Assembly (NCBI GenBank): GCA_029962745.1
Contig: CM057155.1
Coordinates: 29,774,483-29,838,482 of the forward strand
Length of the DNA stretch: 64,000 bases
Direction: 5' to 3'
From: Echinometra lucunter
Lineage: Eukaryota; Echinodermata; Echinoidea; Camarodonta; Echinometridae
The notes below the pieces were generated by a model that searched no databases, had not been told where the DNA came from, and was given only the letters and a program-made list of their open reading frames with translations. The position numbers were made by a program, and so were the translations under genes. Below, in pieces: positions 26,101 through 38,000 of this stretch. Within the stretch, counting starts at the first letter, position 1, and the number at the start of each line of letters is the position of its first letter.

Positions 26101-29100
26101 TCTCGTTAACATTATGCCTGTTATGTTTGAAAGAAGTGAACCACCTGTGATTCGGCTGCACGATTTTTGAAAAAAATGATGCGTGACCCTGGAAACCCAA
26201 ACAAGTCACTGATAGAAAGGGTATGAATTACTCTGTCGTATAAAATCCAGTTCAATAGCGGACAATACATAATCCGTTTACAGGAATAAAGGTCGGTTTC
26301 CTTTATTAAACAGTATTTTTTTTTTAAAGTTGCTTGAAACATTTTTTTTTTGCATCTAAACAAAAATTAAAAATGGCTCAGTTAAAGAGTAGTTTCCTGT
26401 ACTAAGTGAATTCCTATTTTCATTCCTATAAAAAAACTCTTTATACTTTCATCCTAACTCCGAGCCTAAGCCTAATTTTGAATCCATTTGCAACAATAAT
26501 CCTCGTTCTACATCTTTCATGAAAAAATGAAGCCCTAAGCAACTGCCGCCAGATTTAAGATCAGAGCACAACTACGCGATAATGATAACGATAATGCGAT
26601 TTTGAATCACAGGCACACACTATCACAATATGTTGTGTGTACGTGTGCGTTTGCATTCACACGTTAGTAAGAAGGCAGCTGTGGGGTTTACATTAAAAAA
26701 AACTTGTTTTCGTTGTCGTTATCGTTGGGGTATGACCAGCCCTTTTAACAGTCTTCTTACTTGTATAAATTCTGACATGAGTGGGTGCTGCCGTAAATCC
26801 AGTAATATCTCTGATTTCCTCAACGCCTAAATCTGCCTCATGGAGACCCCTGGATGAGAAATCTGTGAAGTAGATTGATGTGAAATAAAGCGAGATGCCA
26901 AAGACTACTATATCTCCCCTCTCGGCGTAAACATGGTCCCTTCGATCAGACAAATCATCCAGATCGATTGATTCAATGACGTCATAATATCCCTCTGTCC
27001 AGTACAAACGTTGTTCTGCGGAAAACAAAGTGAACAAAAATGATATAGGAAATGAATAACATTTTGTTTTGAGGCGAATATTTTAACTCACCTCTGCTTC
27101 ACAATCCATCTAAACATATTACAGCCGATTTCACCGATGTCAACAAATATCACTGTTTTTGCTTGCATTGGGTCCATGTTTCTATTTCTTTTTTTCTTTT
27201 CTTCTAAATCTCTATGTACCATCTGAATCTATGGCATAGGCTTTAATGATGTATTCCATCGCAGATTTGATTCCCATAAATAAAAGTTTTATAAAAAGAA
27301 ATTCAAAAATAAAAACAAAAATCCTGATACATGTATATTGGCTTCTGCATTCAATCAGCGGCTGATCAAAGAAAAGGCAGCTGTTACTAGTGTACTCCAT
27401 GACCAGGAAATAATTCTGAGGTAAACTGTCATGACCGTGCCAAATGGTCTTATCCTAGCCCCCTTTTTTTGAGAGGGGGGGGGGTTACAGAGCCCTCCCC
27501 TTTCGCGATCTTCGTTCTTTTTGTGTTATTTCTACAAGAAACATAAATGAAGTTGACTACTCGTTCTAGAATATATAGAATTACTCTAGTAGTGTGGCGG
27601 CATAGCTGAAATATTGTGCACTTTCTGCCCAAAACCATCCAAATGACACATTGTAAGGTAACCCAACCCAGTGTTCAATATGGAAGAACGGCAGGATACG
27701 GTTTTACAAAGTCATTTTTCCATGAAATTCCTTTTTTTTACCCCTATACAAATCGACGTTTAAAATCCTCGTTCATGAAAAAAATGGACCCTACCGACAG
27801 GTGGTAAGCGGACGCGAAGATCAGAGGAGAAGCGTGCCTTTATTCAGAACATGCGCTGGTGCCTGGTACTTTAAGAGCGAGTCTGTTTTGGTCGATTTCT
27901 TAAACAAAGTAATTAGCTAAACAGTTTTCCAGAACCTAAGAAAAGGAAAGCTTTTACTAAAACTAGGCATAAATATGTCAAAACAGTAGGTGTGCGTGGG
28001 TCCTCCCCTTGTTTGATTTAGAAAGAAGGCACGTCCTGGCTTTGCCAACCCTCCCTCTTTGAAACCTACGTGGCATAACTTAATTGTACATTGTGCTCCC
28101 ATCTTTTTCGTGATGAGTTTATTGTGCCTCTTCTTTTTCCTCAGGAAATTACTGAGCCCCATCTTATATTAACACTTGGGTCCAGCTTTGTAAGGGCAGC
28201 TCCATCACATGGGAGAGGGGGAATGACGAAGGGGGGGGGGTGGAACTACGTAAATGAAATACGACATAACAATACAGCGATGTGGGTAAGCCTTCCCACA
28301 TAATTATTGTCTCACCCTTTTGTCCCCCTTTAGATCGACTGGCCAAATTGTTTCAAAGGGAATTTAGTTGAAAATTAATGATAATAAGCTGAAAGAATCT
28401 CAGTGAAAGATATTGTATAACATATTACCAGCGAGAAAAAAAATCTTTTGAAGTGGAACTTTTCACCTGACAATAAGGGCAAAACATGTAAAGAGAGTGA
28501 AGACATTGTTCATGCTCTTTGATCATATTAATGTTGGCAGTTTTACGATTACAATTTTGTTAAAAGTAACTCCAACCATTCTTTTTTAAAGATGCGTCCA
28601 AATCCTATATTGTTCAGTTCGTATAAAGTCTCAACTATTCCAAGTTTGATGCTTTTAGACAACACTGCACAATTCCGCCAAAACATGGAGCTTTGTCGCC
28701 CTATCATAAAGTTTTAAAAAAAATCCCTTGCAAATCTTCTACCTTGTGAATCAAGGGCCAGTCCATAAGGTTGTTGTAATCTAGTTGTAACCAACCCTCT
28801 CCTGCCGCTGCCGTCTTTATTGGACATCTCAATCTTTCCAGTGGATACGCCTTCATCAGTCCAGTATAATTTTCTTTAAGGATATAAACGGATACATATT
28901 GGGAGAAAATTAGAAAGAATTAAAGAGAAATAAAGATAGAGAAAGGGGAGGGGAGAAAAAAGTTTATAAAGAGATAAACAGATATGTAATATATATTACA
29001 TTATTATCATTATCAATAATGATAATGGTAATAATGATGATAATAATAATAATGATAACACTGATAATAATGATAATGATAATGACAATAATAATGATGA

Positions 29101-30583
29101 TGATAATAATGAATTTTGAAAGTTGTATTCCCTTACAACCTATTTCTTGTGGAACTTATTGATATAACTCAGTTACTTTATGAAATGAAATCCTATGGTA
29201 TTTCATTATGTCTCCTTGGCTCCGTAACACAAAGCTTAGCGACTGATCGTACAATAAATTTTTGCGATTGATTGTACATAGTGGTCAATGCAATCAATCG
29301 CAAAGATCAATCGTGCGATCAATTGCTAAGCTTTGTGTTACGGGGCCCTGGATGTATTTATACATATTTGTACTTGTTTATATTGTATTTATTTATATTG
29401 TATTTGCATGTTTTGTTTACACTGTATCATTTCTTCTGACAACCAGTGGAAAGCAATAAACAATAAATTCTTATACTCTTATACTCTTATACATGAGATT
29501 GGAAGAGAGAGAAAGATGTCAGAAGAGGAGGAAATATAACATTTCATACACCACTGATATAGTACAGAGACGTTATTTCCTGACGTAAGATTGTCACAGC
29601 GTCTGGCGCGTACTTTAATTAGATGCAGCATGTCAGAGTGACGTCCTACCAAGCCTTAAACACGTACACCATTATAACAAAACGATCAGTATGGAAACAA
29701 TGCGTTACTGGCGCAACAGCTAATCGTTTTCCAAAGATTAATTAGTGAAGGTACTGATGATGTGATCATGGATGAGTTAATTTCCTGGACTGCTATTAAT
29801 CGAGCAACCACGATCAGAGGGACTTGGTAGCTATCTTTAATATCTTCACCAGAGCGTCGAATTGGTTTTGAAGACGGTACGAGACCACGACTCTACCACT
29901 GAGGGTTAACGCTTTCTAATGCAGTCGAAATAACGCCTCGTGTACAAAAGGTCTTTAAGCTCACCCTCTTTTCTGGGACAATGCGATAGCCCATGGACGA
30001 TAAAGACCACTACTTATAATGGTTCGTCTGTTAGATCCGTCCAGGTTTGCACTCGTTATACGTTCCAGCAGAGTATCACTCCAAAACATCTTATTTAGTA
30101 TGAGATCTAAGACAATTCCTTGTGGGTCTTTATAAGAGGTCAGAATGAAACGAAAGAAACAAAGGAATTACTGGACATGTAAACTGCATTTGAGCTGCTT
30201 CTTAGCTGTCAAAGATAAACATGACCATATTTTGCTCTAGTCCAAAGTAATCTTTGAAGTTCTTCAGTAATTTCGAAATTATTGCACCAACATTTATTTT
30301 GGACAGTTATGAATTAAAGAGTGAAAAAAAAATCATTAAAGATACCCGGAATTGGTGTATAGGTGGGGCTTCATGCAATGCTTGCAAAAATCCCACTAGC
30401 AGTGCCATGCCACGAACCAGCCTAGTTGCGAATACAAGGACATGCAGACAATGCGATAAATCACTGCATGAACTGACCGACCACTGGCTTCACTATATTC
30501 ATGGGTTCTAGTAGGATCATAGGGCCTATTCGATCCGACGTTGCACGGAGAGAGCGAATTTTCACCAATTGGTGTGTGCGGGT

Positions 30584-30626
<43 letters not shown>

Positions 30627-32034
30627 GCACCGCATCGCATCACAACAAGACTGAGAGTGAGTGGGATCGAGCCTATGTATACCCCCTCCACCAAAAACCT
30701 TTGCCGAGGCTCGTAAATTGTGATGGTACTGCACAATGTGATTTTCTCTAACATTACGTGAAGCGCTATCTAACACCAAGTCCGGACCACTTTAACATCG
30801 AATAACTGTCACGAGATCGCAAATTCAGCCTGCGATCCGAAAACAGCGACCTGGCAACTTTGTCATTTTTTTTTTAGAATTAGGTTTGAATTGAGATTTT
30901 CACAACGTACTGTAGCTTTCTTCTCATCTTTATTTACTATGCCTTTAATTGATTTTCATTTTAGATATTTAGCAAACACTGTCTTGGGTGCGAACCTTGA
31001 ACTCCTTATTTGGACCTTTTTTCCAAAAGCTGTGCGTCCCCATAGGCGGATCCAGGTTTTTACCGAAGGGGGGGGGGGCCTTCCTACCGAGCGGCGCACA
31101 TGTTTTTGCGTTTTAGCGGCGGCACAGAGAATCGTCACAAAAATAATTAGTTACCACGTCGGAAAATCGGGGGGGGGGGGTGTCGTTGACATTGGGCGCA
31201 TTTATCATTCTTAAAGAGGGATTCTTACCCTGTTAAATAGAATTTCTCAAAATAAAGGATTTCTACTGGCAGGGGCGTAGCTAGACTTCTTTTTCAATTG
31301 GGGGGGGGGGGTGTAGAGGCTAGATTGCCGACAAACAATGCCATCGATTACCCACGACCAACGTCGATAAATTAAACCGTATAAAGCCCACGAGCCATAT
31401 TCTATTGTGTGCCTTTATCATATTTTCCTTATTTTGTTCACCGTCTCATGCCGAATGTGTTTGTTTTCCGAAAACATCCTGTATCTAAATATAATCCGAG
31501 CGAGCGCAGCGAGCGAGGAAAAATATACAGTCTCTTTCGTAGAAGTGATATTTCTTCATCAAACTAATGATGGGCTTAAAGATATCTAAATTATCTATTT
31601 GGTCACCTCTCTCGCCTGATTCCTTCGCTTTCAAAAACCATCCTCAATATTAATACATGTATCTTACGAGCGAGCGCAGCGAGCGAGGAAAAAATATATA
31701 AACTCTTTTTCATGGTAGAAGTGATAATTCTTTACCCGAATTCGCCATTGAATTAACTATGATATATCTAACTTATACATGTACATTTGATCACCTCGCT
31801 TGCCGATTCGTTTGCTTTCCCAAATCCATCTTGTAGGCCTATCTGAATATTATAAGAGCGAACGTAGCGAGCGAGGAAAAAAATATGATAAAAATGAAAG
31901 TTCTTCATCAAATTACACGATGGGCCTTTAAGATATCTATTTTAATATATTTGGTCACCTCTCTTACCTAATTTATTTGCTTTCAAAGATCTTCCTGCAT
32001 CCAAATATTATACGAGCGAGCGCAGCGAGCGAGG

Positions 32035-32065
<31 letters not shown>

Positions 32066-35000
32066 CTCTTTTTTTAGGGTGATAACTCTTCATCAAAATA
32101 CATGATGGGCCTCGCTTGCCGAATTCGTTTGCTTTCCCAAATCTATCTTGTATGTGAATATTATAGAAGCGAGCGTAACGAGCGAGGAAAAATATATATA
32201 CTCTTTTTTATGGTAGAAGTGATAATTCTTCATCAAAATGCATGATGGGCTTAAAGATATCTAAATTATCTATTTGGTCACCTCTCTCGTCTGATTCATT
32301 CGCTTTCAAAGACCATCCTAAATCTTAAAGACATTGGTTAACATTGTTATGATTTTAAAAAAATCTCGTTTTGTTACTTGAAAATTGGATAAACATAAGG
32401 GATATAGTGTAAAAATACCAGTCTGAAAGTTTCAAAGTATAATATCCACAGGAAGTATGTTTAAATATCAAAAATGTGAACCAATGTTGGAAATATATAC
32501 GAGGGTCGGTTGCACAGAATAGACATAAGGAGTGCGCATGCGCGTATGACTCACCTTACCGTACTGTGTGTATTGGCGTATCACGCGGCGGGGTGGGGGG
32601 GGGGGGGGGCACATAACGGCATTTTCAAATTCAAGCAAAGCGGTCCTCTTAGTGATTGTCTCGTGAGACGAAGGATAATAAAGTCGCCGTTTGCGTCTAA
32701 TGCTAGGAGTCCACTGGGCTGGCGCCAGTTCGCGCCAGTTCGCGCCAATGCAATTTGCTGTGGCGCCTAGTGTCGCCAATAAGGTGCCTAGTGGCGTGCA
32801 GTGGCTCAAACTGCCTCCCAACTGGCTCGTGGTGGCTCGTAACGGCGCCAAATTTGAATTTGGCGGCAAGGAAATTTCAAAATGTTTAAAATTTTCGTCG
32901 CGCCACTTGCATCGAGCAATCAGCGCGAAGTGTCCACCAAGTGGCACCAAATGGCGCAAACAATCCGCCTATTGGAATCCACTGGAATGTAATGGCGCAC
33001 GCCATGTGACACCTAGTTTATTCCACTTGGCGACACACAACATGCCGAGCGGACATTAATTCGGCGCCACAGCGAGCCACTACGCGCCAATCACATAGTC
33101 TTTGGCGCGAACTGGCGCGAACTGGCGCCGGCCCAGTGGACTCCTAGCATAACTTACACTTTTTCATTCCAAATTATGGTTGATTTCAGGGGTTTTGAGT
33201 ACAAATACAAGTACTCATACACATGTTTCATCTTAGTTTGAGAATTTTTTTAATCAGCTGCTCACAAAGTTAGCCAATGCCTTTAATATCATACGAGCGA
33301 GAGCAGCGAGCGATGAAAAAACCCCTCTTTTTCATGGTAGAAGTGATAATTCTTTATCCAAATACACGATGGAATTAACAATGAGATATTTAACTTATAC
33401 ATGTACATTTGATCACTTCGCTTGCCGAACTCGTTTGCTTTCCCAAATCCATCTTGTATCTGAATATTATACGAGCGAGCGTAGCGAGCTAGGAAAAATA
33501 TATATACTCTTTTTTTGTGCTAGAAGTGATAATTCTTCAACAAAATACATGATGGGCCTAAAGATATCTAAACTATCCATTTGTTCAACTCACTTGCAGA
33601 AGGGCTTTGACTCTATGTCCTTATACAGGCAGATAAATAAATGTAAATGTCTACTCTCTCTCTAAAAAAAAAATAAAGAAATAAAAAGAATTATATAACA
33701 AATAATGATGTAACATAATGACAAAGATTCCGTGCGATCTAAAAGCTTGCGTAACCCTTTTTTATGCTGAGAAGACTAAGACCATACATAGACCACACAT
33801 AGACGGAGACACTATTCTTTTATATCTTACATGTATTATACAATGATAAATCCAAATGACTATTGTAACCTTATATGGTTGAACTTGATATACAATGCCT
33901 AGCAAAATGATCCAAATACTTCAAAACAGAGCTCTGAGAATTGTTTTGCAGGTTTTGCAGGTTTTGCAAGTAAACTTACTTTGGTTTTAAGCTTCTGATA
34001 AACCTCTTACCTGATGAATATGTTCCACTAAAACAGAAATTAAACAACAACGTGAGTTTTTTTATGGCGTATTTACAAAAATACAAAAATTCAATAATCA
34101 TGAATGAAATCATCCCTCACTAAACTCAAATATCATCCAGTCTATTTACTATCATAATGAATAATAACTATCATTGTCATATATAATTACACTAGTGATT
34201 TCCAACGCTGATTAACAGCTAGCGACCCACTGTCAATCAACTTCTAACTAGTTTTAGCTTCGAATCAAGCGGTGCCGATTATAAAGTTCTACACGGCGCC
34301 GGTGTTAGAATCAAGCGGGGCCCCCGGGGAGCGTTTCATCAACATTTGTTGTCTGACAAGTTGTCAGATCTGACATAGTTCCTTGATTTTGGCTGAGAAG
34401 CATCGTTACTATGGCAACTGTCGGATAAAACAGATTTTGTCGGATAAACCAGCCGACAAGTCCTTTCATGAAACGCTCCCCAGGTGTTTTAATCAAGTGG
34501 TGCCGAGTTTATATATTTTTTCCTCGCTCGTTGCGCTCGCTCGTATGATACATGTATTAAGATTTAGGATGGTTTTTGAAAGCGAATGAATCAGGTGAGA
34601 GAGGTGACCAAATAGATAATTTAGATATCTTTAAGCCCATTATTAGTTTGATGAAGAAATATCACTTCTACGATAGAGAGTGTATATTTTCCTCGCTTGC
34701 TGCGCTCGCTCGGATTATATTTAGATACAGGATGTTTTCGGAAAACAAACACATTCGGCATGAGACTGTGAACAAAATAAGGAAAATATGATAGAGGCAC
34801 GCAATAGAATACGCCTCATGGGCTTTATACGGTTTAATTTATCGACGTTGGTCGTGGGTAATCGATGGCATTATTTGTCGGCAATCTGGCCTTTACCCCC
34901 CCCCCCCCCCCATTGAAAAAGAAGTCTAGCGACGCCCCTGCCAGTAGAAATCCTTTATTTTGAGAAATTCTATTTAACAGGGTCAGAATCCCTCTTTAGA

Positions 35001-38000
35001 ATGATAAATGCGCCCAATGTCAAAGACACCTCCCCCCCCCCCCCCGATTTTCCGACGTGGTAACTAATTATTTTTGTGACGATTCTCTGGTGCCGCCGCT
35101 AAAACGCAAAAAAATATGCGCCGCTCGGTAGCAAGCCCCCCCCCCCCCCCCTCCTTTGGTCAAAACCTGGATCCGCCTATGAAACGGCGCCTATTAGTCT
35201 CGCTAGCGCCCTCGGTGTTTGAATTCAATCAAGCGGCGCCTATTAGCCTACAGATTTTTATCGAGACACTGTACATACATCTGCACAACAGTACGAGAAT
35301 ACACCCGACGGTGGCCTGAACTTATGGAGGAGGAGGAGAAGAAGAAAAGAAGAAGAAGAAGAAGAAGAAGAAGAAGAAGAAGAAGAAGAAGAAAATACAG
35401 TGCTTACCCAGCGTCGGTTATACAATTTTAATTTGCACCGACGTTCTTTTGTTTTGTTTTGTTTTCTTCCTTTCCTTTTTTTTCTAAGGTGGTGGCGCCT
35501 TCGGCGCCATGCAAAAAATAGGGGGGGGGGCTTGCGCCCCCAAGGCCCCCCCCCCCCTCTCTGGATCCGCCACTGCGTCCCGGTTCGACATCAAACTTTA
35601 TGCTCACTGATTTTTAGATATCACCCAAATTATAGTCTGAAGTATTGTAATGTCTTGAGTGACAGCCACGACATACCAGGTGGTCGACCTTTAACTGAGT
35701 TTATGTTGTTTCACCAACTCAGGAAGTAAGATAGCCACACAGTAAGGTAGTAAGCTGGCAAACAAACATGTGTTCTCGTTTCTTAAGAACCTTGTATTGT
35801 TGTATACATGTCCATCATTCTATTGTATGACGTAGATGGTCAAGTGCATATACAGGCTGAATGGTCACTTGGATGACAAGCCTCTGTAAAGTCACCTCAA
35901 AATCTGCTCTCCAAGCTTAGTCATTCATTCTTACTTAAATAAGTGAATGGAGAATGCTGCCAATATTATTTTTGTTTTGCTATAAATTAGATTAAGCAAT
36001 ATAGAACATAATGGATCAGGGTTTCGTTTGTCGAAGCCTTCATAAGTCTATTTTCTTGAACATATCCCACTGAAACGTCTATTGTGGAGTAAAATTTTCA
36101 AAGAAACTCGAAAGCGAGGGAGCGAAGCGACCAAGCTTGTCATGAGGGCGTCTTTGCATTTTTTAAAGTGAAATTGAAGGATTTGGTGCACACTTTTGAT
36201 GATTTTTGTGCAAATTTTCAGGAAAAAATGTAAGTTTTCAAAATTTCTGGGGGGTAACTGCCCCCCCCCCCCCCCCCGCTGCGTACGGCCATGAGGACGC
36301 TGTTGTCTGATCTGTAGTCTGATCGCACTACGGTTTGATTACATTACTGTATAATGGCAATATGGTCTGGAGACACAGTTTAGAATTGATAACCCTATGG
36401 TCTTAAAACACTGTGTTCTCATTGCACTATGGTTTGACTACACTAATATGGTCCGATGACGCATTTATTTGATATTCCAATCGTCGGACGCTGTAGTCTG
36501 ATTGCTAATGGTCTGACGACACGCAGGGGCGTCGCTAGAGGGGGTTGTGTGGGGGTGTGACCCCCCCCCCCCCCCCATTAAAAATTCTTGTCGGCAAATT
36601 TGCGATCGCTGTCGACAAAAAAAAGAGAAGGAGAGAAGGAGGGAGGAGAGGGAAGAAGAAGGAGGGAAAAAAAGAGGAGTAATAGGTGCCCAAATAGAGT
36701 TATATTAGGCTTATTTGCTTGTGCATTTTGACGATGAAATAACACTGGTAACACGAAAGAGAGCATTTTTTTCCTCACTCGCTGCGCTCGCTCGTATTAT
36801 ATTTAGATACCGGATGTTTTCGGAAAGTAAACACATTTCGTAAGTGAGATAAACAAATATATAATTTAGATATCTTGGGGCCCATCACGTATTTCGACGA
36901 AGAATTATCACTTCTATACCATAAAAAAGGTATACATATTTTTCCTCGCTCGCTGCACTCGCTCTAATAATAATATTTAGATACAGGATGGTCTTTGAAA
37001 GCAAATAGATTAGGTTGGAGAGGTGACCAAATATATCAAAATAGGTATCTTAAAGGCCCACCGTGTATTTTGATGAAGAACTTTCACTTCTACTATGAAA
37101 AGGAGTATACATGTATTTTTCCTCGCTCGCTACGCTCGCTCGTACAATATTCAGATACAAGATGGATTTGGGAAAGCAAACGAATTCGGCAAGTGAGCTC
37201 CATCATGAATTTTGATGAAGAATTATCACCTACCATAAAAATAGTATTTTTTTCTCGCTCGCTGCGCTCGCTCGTATGATATTTAGATACAGGACGGTCT
37301 CTGAAAGCAAATAAATTAGCTAAGAGAGATGACCAAATATATGAAAATAGATATCTTAAAGGCCTATCATGTATTCTGATGAAGAACTTTCACTTCTATG
37401 ATGAAAAGGAGTTTATAATTTTCCTCGCTAGCTACGCTCGCTCGTATAATATTCAGATACGAATTCGGCAAGCGAGGTGACCAAATGTGCCTGTTTAAGT
37501 TAGATATCTCACAGTTAATACCATCGTGTATTTGGATGAAGAATTATCACTTCTACCATTAAAAAAATAGTATGTAGATTTTTTCCTCGCTCGCTGCGCT
37601 CGCTCGTATAACATTAAGATCCAGGATGGCCTTTGACAGCGAATGAATCAGGCGAGAGAGGTGACCAAATATATAATTTAGATATCTTTAAGCCCATCAT
37701 GTAGTTTGATGAAGAACTATCATTTCTACGAAAGAGAGTGTATAATTTTCCTCGCTCGCTGCGCTCGCTCGTATTATATTTAGATACAGAATGTTTTCGG
37801 AAAGCTAACACATTCGGCAAGTGAGGTGAACAAATATATAATTTAGAAGGAAAATATGATAGAGGCACACAACTGAACATGCCTCGACACTCGTGGGCTT
37901 TATACGGTTGAATTTTTCGACGTTGGTCGTCGGCAAACCAAATAATAAGATTTCTTCCCATTCTACAAGGAGTTTCCAATGAAACATAATGACGTCGTTT

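Larger units (their letters stand above)
31041..35573 (+). mobile_element. Composite foldback (TU-like) element with hAT-type ends
   Basis: The left terminus CATAGGCGGATCCAG begins at 31,041 and the right terminus CTGGATCCGCCAC ends at 35,573. An 8-bp direct repeat TGCGTCCC flanks them at 31,033-31,040 and 35,574-35,581. Inside, 31,041 to about 31,520 is repeated in reverse at about 34,680-35,182 (shared GTAGCTAGACTTCTTTTTCA, GACCAACGTCGATAAATTAA), forming long inverted arms. Inner to the arms lie tandem blocks with the CGAGCGAGCGCAGCGAGCG core. Long inverted repeats with internal tandem repeats describe foldback elements, including the sea urchin TU family. It has no transposase frame. It sits in the intron before exon 29,965-30,127. 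Confidence 0.72.

Noticed and set aside
31496..32040. CRISPR-like array suggested by regularly spaced GAGCGAGCGCAGCGAGCG cores
   Set aside because: The sequence between cores is itself conserved, so this is an ordinary tandem repeat within a foldback element in a eukaryotic genome.
34012..34042. A 17- or 24-nt receptor microexon (acceptor TTTCTGTTTTAG, donor CAG|GTAAGA)
   Set aside because: The 17-nt form breaks the frame; the 24-nt form needs a weak donor. The exons at 38,327 and 30,127 already join in phase without it, and the site lies inside the foldback transposon.
31033..35190. Foldback element ending at 35,182 (GGATCCGCCTATG)
   Set aside because: The flanks there do not match the left flank, whereas the 8-bp TGCGTCCC repeat does occur after GGATCCGCCAC at 35,573.
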